DNA from: Geminocystis sp. NIES-3709
GTDB lineage: Bacteria; Cyanobacteriota; Cyanobacteriia; Cyanobacteriales; Cyanobacteriaceae
NCBI RefSeq assembly: GCF_001548115.1
Contig: NZ_AP014821.1
Location: 2,979,262 to 3,043,261, forward strand
Length of the DNA: 64,000 nucleotides
Direction: 5' to 3'
Below, in pieces: positions 35,925 to 46,900 of the stretch (positions are counted from its first letter, which is position 1; the number at the start of each line of letters is the position of its first letter). The notes under the pieces are model-generated. The model was not told the DNA's origin. It searched no databases and saw only the letters and a list, made by a program, of their open reading frames with translations. A program made the position numbers and the translations under genes.

Positions 35925-37499
35925 ATGACGATCGCCATTGACTTTGGGACAAGTAATACTGTCATTACCCGACTTAACTCCAATACAGGTGAAGGAGAAA
36001 TTATTAAATTGCCTAGTATTGCTCAAAATAATCCTCCGTTAATTCCCAGTTTAGTATATGTCAGTAACGCCCAAGAAGAAACTATTATTATTGGACAAAA
36101 AGTTAGAGATAAAGGCTTAGATGTTAGTAATAATCCTCGCTATTTTCGTAACTTTAAGCGCGGAATAGGTGCACAGATTCAAGGATTTTTACCTCAATTA
36201 GACGATCGAAATATTACCTTTGAGCAAATTGGACAATGGTTTTTCAATGGTATTTTAAAGGAATTGGGAGAAACTCCCGATAGTTTAATTATTACTGTAC
36301 CTGTGGATAGTTTTGAAAATTATCGTCATTGGTTAACAGGAATTTGTCAACAGTGGAATATTAATCAAGTAAGAATATTAGATGAACCTACTGCCGCCGC
36401 TTTGGGTTATAGTTCTCAAAACGATGATTGCCTTCTTGTAGTGGATTTTGGGGGAGGCACGATCGATTTTTCCTTAGTAGAATTAGACTTAGGCAAAAAC
36501 CGTCAACCTCAGGGTTTTATCTTGAAATGGGGGGAAAAATTACTTGGAGAAAGTTCAGCCCAAAAAACCAAATTAGCTAAAGTGATTGCTAAAGCAGGAA
36601 CAAATTTAGGAGGTTGTGATCTTGATAATTGGATATTGGACTATTTTCATAATAATCAAGGAATAGTAAAATCATCCCTTACCAATCGATTAGCAGAAAG
36701 ATTAAAAATTCAACTATCGACTCAAGAATCCGCTCAAGAAGTATTTTTTAACGATCGTACCCTAGAGACTTACGATTTACGACTAGACAGAACAAAATTT
36801 GAGCAAATATTGACCGAAAACCAATTTTTTGACAAATTAGACCAATTAATGGAAAACGTCTTACAACAGGCAAAAAGAAATGGTATAGATACTTTTTACA
36901 TTGACAAAGTTTTATTAGTCGGCGGTAGTGGACAAATTCCATCGGTACAAAATTGGCTACAAAAATATTTTCCCGTTGAAAAAATTAAAAACGATCGACC
37001 TTTTTCTGCCATTGCTTTAGGTGCATTAAAATTAGAACAAGGGTTACAAGTCAAAGATTTTCTTTATCACAGCTACGGTATCCGTTATTGGAATCGTCGT
37101 CAAAAACGTCACGATTGGCATACAATTATCCCCACTGGACAACCTTATCCTATGACAAACCCCATAGAATTGACTTTGGGTGCATCCATAGAAAATCAAC
37201 CCAGTATTGAATTAATCATCGGAGAGTTAGGAGAACAAAACACCAGTACTGAAGTATATTTCGATGGCGATCGATTGATAACCCGTAACATCACATCAGG
37301 AGAAAAAAAAGTTCAACCCCTCAACGATACAGAGAAAGGAAAAACCATTGCCCAATTAAATCCTAAAGGCAACCCCGGAGTCGATCGAATCAAAATATTC
37401 TTTAGTGTCGATGAACAAAGATCTCTTAAAATTACCGTAGAAGACCTATTAACCAACCAAACTTTATTAGATCAAGTAACTGTAGCAGAGCTAAGTTGA
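35925..37499 (+). CDS. Hsp70-family protein with short C-terminal domain
   Basis: Actin-like ATPase of the Hsp70 superfamily, 524 residues, shorter than DnaK (about 635). The ATPase motifs are all present: phosphate 1 IAIDFGTSNTVI at 3-14, LDEPTAAALGYS, phosphate 2 LVVDFGGGTIDFSLVEL, and the adenosine loop VLLVGGSGQIPSVQNWLQ. After about residue 375 comes a shortened beta-rich substrate-binding-like part (YGIRYWNRRQKRHDWH, PYPMTNPIELTLGA) with no helical lid. Such Hsp70-like proteins are common in cyanobacteria. Cofactors and clients are unknown. It starts with an ATG that overlaps an HIP1-like GACGATCGCC and sits between two RTX genes. Confidence 0.87.
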   Translation: MTIAIDFGTSNTVITRLNSNTGEGEIIKLPSIAQNNPPLIPSLVYVSNAQEETIIIGQKVRDKGLDVSNNPRYFRNFKRGIGAQIQGFLPQLDDRNITFEQIGQWFFNGILKELGETPDSLIITVPVDSFENYRHWLTGICQQWNINQVRILDEPTAAALGYSSQNDDCLLVVDFGGGTIDFSLVELDLGKNRQPQGFILKWGEKLLGESSAQKTKLAKVIAKAGTNLGGCDLDNWILDYFHNNQGIVKSSLTNRLAERLKIQLSTQESAQEVFFNDRTLETYDLRLDRTKFEQILTENQFFDKLDQLMENVLQQAKRNGIDTFYIDKVLLVGGSGQIPSVQNWLQKYFPVEKIKNDRPFSAIALGALKLEQGLQVKDFLYHSYGIRYWNRRQKRHDWHTIIPTGQPYPMTNPIELTLGASIENQPSIELIIGELGEQNTSTEVYFDGDRLITRNITSGEKKVQPLNDTEKGKTIAQLNPKGNPGVDRIKIFFSVDEQRSLKITVEDLLTNQTLLDQVTVAELS

Positions 37500-37932
37500 A
37501 ATAGTATTCTATTGCTAAGTCAGATAAGTTTTAATTACTATTCCCAAACCCTTTGTTAATCACAAGATTTCTTACATCTAAATCAGCTAATACTCAGAAA
37601 TGAATTTGATTTTCACTTAAGTATAAATACTATGTTAAAGAAATAATACTCATTTCGTAATCATTTCAATTACCAATAACTTAAATTATGTAGTATCTGA
37701 GGATAATTCTGTCAAAATTTTATGACAAAATACCTTACTTCAAGAAATATACTCATTACGAAGATCTACTGTTTAAGTTTTATTTTAGAAAATGTGTTTT
37801 TATTGATTTAAGTATTATTACTTAAAACTTTACAAAAACTTTATGGTGTCAATTAAGTTTTTAATGTTATTATTACGGTCATATAAGAAATTTTAATTTT
37901 TACTTTTCAAAAATATTTAGAAGGATATTATT
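37500..37932. other. Upstream region of the giant RTX gene
   Basis: About 430 AT-rich bases without a gene. A strong ribosome binding site AGAAGGA lies at 37918-37924, eight bases before the ATG at 37933. Runs of A and T alternate through 37780-37900. No terminator for the Hsp70-like gene was clear. Confidence 0.45.
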
Positions 37933-40900
37933 ATGGCAGGATTAAATGTAGTTGGAGATAATGACCCTAACCAAATATTTGGAGGAGCTGATAATGATAC
38001 TCTTTCGGGTTTAGGTGCTGATGATACTATATTCGGTAACGGTGGAGATGACTCTATTTTAGGTGGAGATGATAATGACTCTATTTTAGGTGGCACAAAT
38101 AACGATCGAATTGAAGGTGGGAGTGGAGATGATTTTATCGAAGGTAATGAAGATGACGATCGCATACTAGGGGATGATGGTGATGATACTATCTTAGGTG
38201 GTACGGGTAATGATGAAATTTACGGACTCAACGGAGATGACTCCATCGACGGTGGTGACCAAGATGACTATATTCAAGGCGATGCCGGTGACGACACTAT
38301 CTTAGGTGGTAGTGCAAACGATTTTATTCTTGGTGGAGATGGAGATGATTCCATCAAAGGTGGTAATGATAATGACACAATGGTCGGTGGTATTGGTGAT
38401 GACATCCTCAAAGGTAATAGTGGGGAGGACTCCATTGAAGGTGGTGCAGATAGTGACTTCATTGCTGGTGGTAGTAATAACGATCGACTTTTTGGAGGAG
38501 ATGGAGATGACTCTATCGAAGGTGGTGACAATGATGACTACATCCTTGGAGACGATGGAAATGACACTCTCTTAGGTGGAAACGGTAATGATGAAATCTA
38601 CGGACTTAATGGAGATGACTCCATCGAAGGTGGTGACGAAGATGACTATATTCAGGGTGATGACGGTAATGACACCATCTTAGGTGGTGGGGAAAATGAT
38701 TTTATCTTAGGTGGTACGGGAGAGGACTCCATTGAGGGTGGAGATGATAATGACACCATACAAGGTGGCACAAATAACGATCGACTTTTTGGTGGCTTGG
38801 GAAATGATTTTATCGAAGGTAATGAAAATAATGACTATATCCTTGGGGATGATGGAAATGACACTCTCTTAGGTGGAACAGGTAATGATGAAATTTACGG
38901 ACTCAATGGAGATGACTCCATCGAAGGTGGTGACGAAGATGACTATATTCAGGGTGATGACGGTAATGACACCATTGATGGTGGTGGAGAAAATGATTTT
39001 ATCTTGGGTGGCACTGGTAATGACGCCATTGACGGTGGAGGTGATAATGACACCATACAAGGTGGAACTGGTAATGACATTATTGGTGGTGGTACAGGAG
39101 ATGACTCCATTGAGGGTGGAGATGATAATGACTTCATCTTAGGTGGCGGTAATAACGATCGAATTTTTGGTGGTTTAGGAAATGATCTGATCGAAGGTAA
39201 TGACGAAAATGATTACATCCTTGGGGATGATGGTGATGATACTCTCTCAGGTGGAAGCGGTAATGATGAAATTTACGGACTTAATGGAGATGACTCCATC
39301 GAAGGTGGTAGCCAAGATGACTATATTCAGGGGGATGACGGTAATGACACCATCTTAGGCGGTGGGGAAAATGATTTTATCTTGGGTGGCACTGGTAATG
39401 ACTCTATTGATGGTGGAAATGATAATGACACCATACAAGGTGGAACCGGTAATGACATTCTTGGTGGTGGTGCTGGAGACGACTCCATCGAGGGTGGAGA
39501 TGATAATGACATCATCTTAGGTGGCAGTAATAATGATCGACTTTTTGGTGGAGAGGGAAATGACTTTATCGAAGGTAATGAAGATGATGATTACATTCAG
39601 GGTGACAATGGTGATGATACCCTCTTAGGTGGAGCGGGCAATGACACCATCTCTGGTAATAATGGTAGTGACTCCATCGCTGGTGGTAGTGGTAATGACA
39701 CCATCTATGGCAACAATGGTACAGACTTTATCGAAGGTGGTGACGATGATGATTACATTCAGGGTGACAATAGTGATGATACTCTCTTAGGTGGTAGTGG
39801 TAATGACTCCATCTCTGGTAATAATGGTAGTGACTCTATTGAAGGTGGTGATGATGATGACACCATCTTAGGTGGTAATGGTAACGATATTATTGATGGT
39901 GGTGCAGGAGAAGACTCCATTGAAGGTGGTGATAATGATGACACCATCTTAGGCGGTAGTAATAACGATCGACTTTTTGGTGGGTTAGGAAATGATCTCA
40001 TCGAAGGAAATGAAAATAATGATTACATCCTTGGAGATGATGGTGATGACACCCTCTTAGGTGGAACAGGTAATGATGAAATTTACGGACTCAATGGAGA
40101 TGACTCCATCGAAGGTGGTGACGAAGATGACTATATTCAGGGTGATGACGGTAATGACATCATTTTTGGCGGTGAGGAAAATGATTTTATCTTGGGTGGC
40201 ACTGGTAATGACGCCATTGACGGTGGTACAGGGGATGACATCATTGACGGTGGTGACGGAAATGATGAAATTTTAGGTGGTGAAGATAATGACTCCATCG
40301 TCGGTGGTTTCGGTAATGACTCCATTGATGGTGATACTGGTGATGACATCATTGATGGTGGTGAAGATAATGATTTGATCTTCGGTGGCACTGGTAATGA
40401 CTCCATTGATGGTGGTACCGGAGATGACTCCATTGATGGTGGAGAGTCAGATGATTCTATCTTAGGTGGAGAGGGAGACGATTCTATCCTCGGTGGTACT
40501 GGTGATGACATCATTGATGGTGGAGACGGCGATGATGAAATCTACGGTAATGAAGATAACGATTCTATTCTCGGTGGCACTGGTGATGACCTCATTTATG
40601 GTAATGAGGATAATGACACCATTGATGGTGGAGACGGAGATGACGAAATCTACGGTAATGAAGATAACGACTTCATCGGCGGTGGTACCGGTGATGACAT
40701 CATTGATGGTGGAGACGGAGATGACGAAATCTACGGTAATGAAGATAACGACTTCATCGGCGGTGGTACTGGTGATGACATCATTGATGGTGGAGACGGA
40801 GATGATGAAATCTACGGTAATGAAGATAACGACTCTATCTTAGGAGGGACAGGTGCTGACTCCATTGATGGTGGAGACGGAGATGATGAAATCTACGGTA

Positions 40901-43900
40901 ATGAAGATAACGACTCTATCCTCGGTGGAACAGGTGCTGACTCCATTGATGGTGGAGACGGAGATGATGAAATCTACGGTAATGAAGATAACGACTCTAT
41001 CTTAGGTGGAACAGGTGCTGACTCCATTGATGGTGGAGACGGCGATGACGAAATCTACGGTAATGAAGATAACGACTCTATCCTCGGTGGAACTGGTGCT
41101 GACTCCATTGATGGTGGAGACGGCGATGACGAAATCTACGGTAATGAAGATAACGACTCTATCTTAGGAGGGACAGGTGCTGACTCCATTGATGGTGGAG
41201 ACGGCGATGACGAGATCTACGGTAATGAAAATAACGACTCTATCTTAGGTGGAACAGGTGATGACTCCATTGATGGTGGAGACGGCGATGATGAAATCTA
41301 CGGTAATGAAGATAACGACTCTATCCTCGGTGGCACTGGTGATGACACCATTGATGGTGGAACAGGTGATGACTTCATTGAAGGTGGGGAGTCAAATGAT
41401 TCTATCTTTGGTCAAAATAATAATGACACCATTGATGGCGGTACCGGTAATGACTCCATTGAAGGTGGAGAGTCAGATGATTCTATCTTAGGTGGAGAGG
41501 GAGACGATTCTATCCTCGGTGGTACTGGTGATGACATCATTGATGGCGGTGATGGAGATGATGAAATCTACGGTAATGAAGATAATGATTCTATCCTCGG
41601 TGGAACTGGTGATGACCTCATTTATGGTAATGAGGATAATGACACCATTGATGGCGGTGATGGAGATGATGAAATCCACGGTAATGAAGATAATGATTCT
41701 ATCCTCGGTGGAACTGGTGATGACATCATTGATGGTGGAGACGGCGATGACGAAATCTACGGTAATGAAAATAATGACTCTATCCTCGGTGGAACTGGTG
41801 AGGACTCCATTGATGGTGGAGACGGAGATGATGAAATCTACGGTAATGAAGATAACGACTCTATCTTAGGTGGAACAGGTGCTGACTCCATTGATGGTGG
41901 AGACGGCGATGACGAAATCTACGGTAATGAAGATAACGACTCTATCTTAGGTGGCACAGGTGCTGACTCCATTGATGGCGGAGACGGCGATGACGAAATC
42001 TACGGTAATGAAGATAACGACTCTATCTTAGGTGGCACAGGTGCTGACTCCATTGATGGTGGAGACGGCGATGACGAAATCTACGGTAATGAAGATAACG
42101 ACTCTATCTTAGGTGGCACAGGTGCTGACTCCATTGATGGTGGAGACGGCGATGACGAAATCTACGGTAATGAAGATAACGACTCTATCTTAGGTGGCAC
42201 AGGTGCTGACTCCATTGATGGCGGAGACGGCGATGACATCATTGATGGTCAAGACGATAATGACTCTATCCTCGGTGGCACTGGTGATGACACCATTGAT
42301 GGTGGAGACGGCGATGACTTCATTGATGGTCAAGACGATAATGACTCGATCTTAGGTGGTGGTGGTGATGATACCATTCGGGGAGACTCAACCTTTGATA
42401 ACCTAATCGGGAACGATACTATTGATGGAGGAAGTGGAAACGACTCCATTTTAGGAGGAGGAGCAGATGACTCCATAGATGGAGGAGATGGAGATGATAC
42501 CATTCTGGGACAACGAGGAAACGACACTCTGTTGGGAGGCAATGGCAACGATTCCATTGATGCGAGTAATGATAATGACTTTGTCTATGGAGGAGATGGA
42601 GCAGATACCATAAATGGTGGCAGTGGCAATGACTTTATTGATGGAGCCACAGAAAACGACTCGATCTTAGGAGGTCTGGGAGATGATACGGTGTTTGCCG
42701 GAGATGGAGATGACACCATCATCGGAGGAGCAGGAAATGATTCTCTCAACGGAGACAATGGAAATGACACCATTAATGGTCTAGGAGAAAATGACACCAT
42801 TGATGGGGGAGATGGAAACGACTCCATTGACGGAGGAAGTGGAAATGACTCCATTGTCGGTGGTTTAGGAGAGGATACCATTAACGCTAGTAACGATAAC
42901 GATACGGTACTAGGAGGAGATGGAAACGACTCCATTGATGGAGGAAGTGGCAACGACTCGATCTTAGGAGGTCTAGGAAATGACACCATTATAGGTGGTA
43001 TCGGAAATGACATCATTGATGGTCAAGACGATAATGATTCTATTATTGGAGGAGATGGAAATGATACCATTCGGGGAGACTCAACCTTTGATAACCTAAT
43101 CGGCAACGATACCATTGATGGAGGAAGTGGAAACGACTCCATTTTAGGAGGGGGTGCCGATGACTCCATAGATGGAGGAGATGGAGATGATACCATCCTT
43201 GGTCAACGAGGAAACGACACTCTGTTAGGGGGCAATGGCAACGATTTCATTGATGCGAGTAATGATAATGACTTTGTCTATGGAGGAGATGGAGCAGATA
43301 CCATAAATGGTGGCAGTGGCAATGACTTTATTGACGGAGCCACAGAAAACGACTCGATCTTAGGAGGTCTGGGAGATGATACCGTGTTTGCCGGAGATGG
43401 AGATGATACCATTATCGGTGGAGAGGGAAATGATTCTCTCAACGGAGACAATGGAAATGACACCATTAATGGTCTAGGAGAAAATGACACCATTGATGGG
43501 GGAGATGGAAACGACTCCATCGACGGAGGAAGTGGAAATGACTCCATTGTCGGTGGTTTAGGAGAGGATACCATTAACGCTAGTAACGATAACGATACGG
43601 TACTAGGGGGAGATGGAAACGACTCTATTGATGGGGGAAGTGGAAATGACTCCATTGATGGAGAAAGTGGAAACGATATTCTGCTAGGCTACACTGGTAA
43701 TGACACCATTGATGGTGGTGATGGAAACGACTCTATTGATGGTCAAGATGATAATGACTCGATCTTAGGTGGGGATGGAGATGATACTATTCGGGGAGAC
43801 TCAACCTTTGATAACCTAATCGGTAGCGATACTATTGATGGAGGAAGTGGAAACGACTCCATTTTAGGAGGGGGTGCCGATGACTCCATAGATGGAGGAG

Positions 43901-46900
43901 ATGGAGATGATACCATCCTTGGTCAACGAGGAAACGACACTCTGTTAGGGGGCAATGGCAACGATTTCATTGATGCGAGTAATGATAATGACTTTGTCTA
44001 TGGAGGAGATGGAGCAGATACGATCAATGGTGGCAGTGGCAATGACTTTATTGACGGAGCCACAGAAAACGACTCGATCTTAGGAGGTCTGGGAGATGAT
44101 ACCGTGTTTGCCGGAGATGGAGATGATACCATTATCGGTGGAGAGGGAAATGATTCTCTCAACGGAGACAATGGAAATGACACCATTAATGGTCTAGGAG
44201 AAAATGACACCATTGATGGGGGAGATGGAAATGACTCCATCGACGGAGGAAGTGGAAATGACTCCATTGTCGGTGGTTTAGGAGAGGATACCATTAACGC
44301 TAGTAACGATAACGATACGGTACTAGGAGGAGATGGAAACGACTCTATTGATGGGGGAAGTGGAAATGACTCCATTGATGGAGAAAGTGGAAACGATATT
44401 CTGCTAGGCTACACTGGTAATGACACCATTGATGGTGGTGACGGAAACGATTCTATTGATGGTCAAGATGATAATGACTCTATCCTTGGTGGTAGTGGTG
44501 ATGATACCATTCGGGGAGACTCAACCTTTGATAACCTAATCGGGAACGATACCATTGATGGAGGAAGTGGAAACGACTCCATTTTAGGAGGAGGAGCAGA
44601 TGACTCCATAGATGGAGGAGATGGAGATGATACCATTCTGGGACAACGAGGAAACGACACTCTGTTGGGAGGTAATGGCAACGATTCCATTGATGCAAGT
44701 AATGATAATGACTTTGTCTATGGAGGAGATGGAGCAGATACGATCAATGGTGGCAGTGGCAATGACTTTATTGACGGAGCCACAGAAAACGACTCGATCT
44801 TAGGAGGTCTGGGAGATGATACCGTGTTTGCCGGAGATGGAGATGACACCATCATCGGAGGAGCAGGAAATGATTCTCTCAACGGAGACAATGGAAATGA
44901 CACCATTAATGGTCTAGGAGAAAATGACACCATTGATGGGGGAGATGGAAACGACTCCATTGACGGAGGAAGTGGAAATGACTCCATTGTCGGTGGTTTA
45001 GGAGAGGATACCATTAACGCTAGTAACGATAACGATACGGTACTAGGAGGAGATGGAAACGACTCCATTGATGGAGGAAGTGGCAACGACTCGATCTTAG
45101 GAGGTCTAGGAAATGACACCATTATAGGTGGTATCGGAAATGACATCATTGATGGTCAAGACGATAATGATTCTATTATTGGAGGAGATGGAAATGATAC
45201 CATTCGGGGAGACTCAACCTTTGATAACCTAATCGGCAACGATACCATTGATGGAGGAAGTGGAAACGACTCCATTTTAGGAGGGGGTGCCGATGACTCG
45301 ATTCTGGGAGGAGATGGAGATGATACCATCCTGGGACAACGAGGAAACGACACTCTGTTAGGGGGCAATGGCAATGATTTCATTGATGCAAGTAATGATA
45401 ATGACTTTGTCTATGGTGATGATGGAGCAGATACCATCAATGGTGGCAGTGGCAATGACTTTATTGACGGAGCCACAGAAAACGACTCGATCTTAGGAGG
45501 TCTGGGAGATGATACCGTGTTTGCCGGAGATGGAGATGACACCATCATCGGAGGAGCAGGAAATGATTCTCTCAACGGAGACAATGGAAATGACACCATT
45601 AATGGTCTGGGAGAAAATGACACCATTGATGGGGGAGATGGAAACGACTCTATTGACGGAGGAAGTGGAAATGACTCCATTGTCGGTGGTTTAGGAGAGG
45701 ATACCATTAACGCTAGTAACGATAACGATACGGTACTAGGAGGAGATGGAAACGATTCTATTGATGGAGGAAGTGGCAACGATTCTATTGATGGAGGAAG
45801 TGGAAACGACATTCTGCTAGGCTATACTGGAAATGACATCATTGCTGGTGGTGATGGAAACGACTCTATTGATGGTCAAGATGATAATGACTCGATCTTA
45901 GGTGGGGATGGAGATGATACTATTCGGGGAGACTCAACCTTTGATAACCTAATCGGTAGCGATACTATTGATGGAGGAAGTGGAAACGACTCCATTTTAG
46001 GAGGGGGTGCCGATGACTCCATAGATGGAGGAGATGGAGATGATACCATCCTTGGTCAACGAGGAAACGACACTCTGTTAGGGGGCAATGGCAACGATTT
46101 CATTGATGCGAGTAATGATAATGACTTTGTCTATGGAGGAGATGGAGCAGATACGATCAATGGTGGCAGTGGCAATGACTTTATTGACGGAGCCACAGAA
46201 AACGACTCGATCTTAGGAGGTCTGGGAGATGATACCGTGTTTGCCGGAGATGGAAATGACACGATCATCGGAGGAGCAGGAAATGACTCTCTCTACGGAG
46301 ACAATGGAAATGACACCATTAATGGTCTGGGAGAAAATGACACCATTGATGGAGGAGATGGAAACGACTCTATTGACGGAGGAAGTGGAAATGACTCCAT
46401 TGTCGGTGGTGTAGGAGATGATACCATTAACGCCAGTAACGATAACGATACGGTACTAGGAGGAGATGGAAACGACTCTATTGACGGAGGAAGTGGCAAC
46501 GATTCTATCGATGGAGGCACTGGCAACGACACTCTACTAGGCTACACCGGTAATGACACTATTGCTGGTGGAGATGGTAATAACACCATTGATGGAGGAG
46601 ACGGAAATGATTTTATTGTCACCAACAATGGTAATAACATAATCAATGGTGGAAACGGCAATGATGTTATTAACTCAGGTAGTGGTTTAGATACCCTTAC
46701 AGGAGGTACAGGCAATGATCAAATATTATTCTTCTTCAATAACGCTCAAGATTACTTGATTTATAATCAAGGAGATGGTACTGATACTGTATTTGGTTTT
46801 GAATCATCTTTCGATCGAATCGAATTTACTGGTATTACAGATATTTTTGCACAAAATGTATCTGGGCCTCTTACAAATATCTATGAAGGAACAGATACCA

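Noticed and set aside
42330-46532. Many minus-strand open frames (75-143 codons) rich in Ser, Pro and Phe opposite the giant RTX gene
   Set aside because: They are the antisense shadow of a low-complexity repeat: the reverse complement of GGxGNDSI codons happens to lack stops. They repeat in step with the sense units and have no independent signals.
40537-46600. Regularly spaced direct repeats that could suggest a CRISPR array
   Set aside because: The spacing is fully explained by coding repeats: every period is a multiple of 27 bases, the reading frame is continuous over 3015 codons, and there are no unrelated spacers between repeats.
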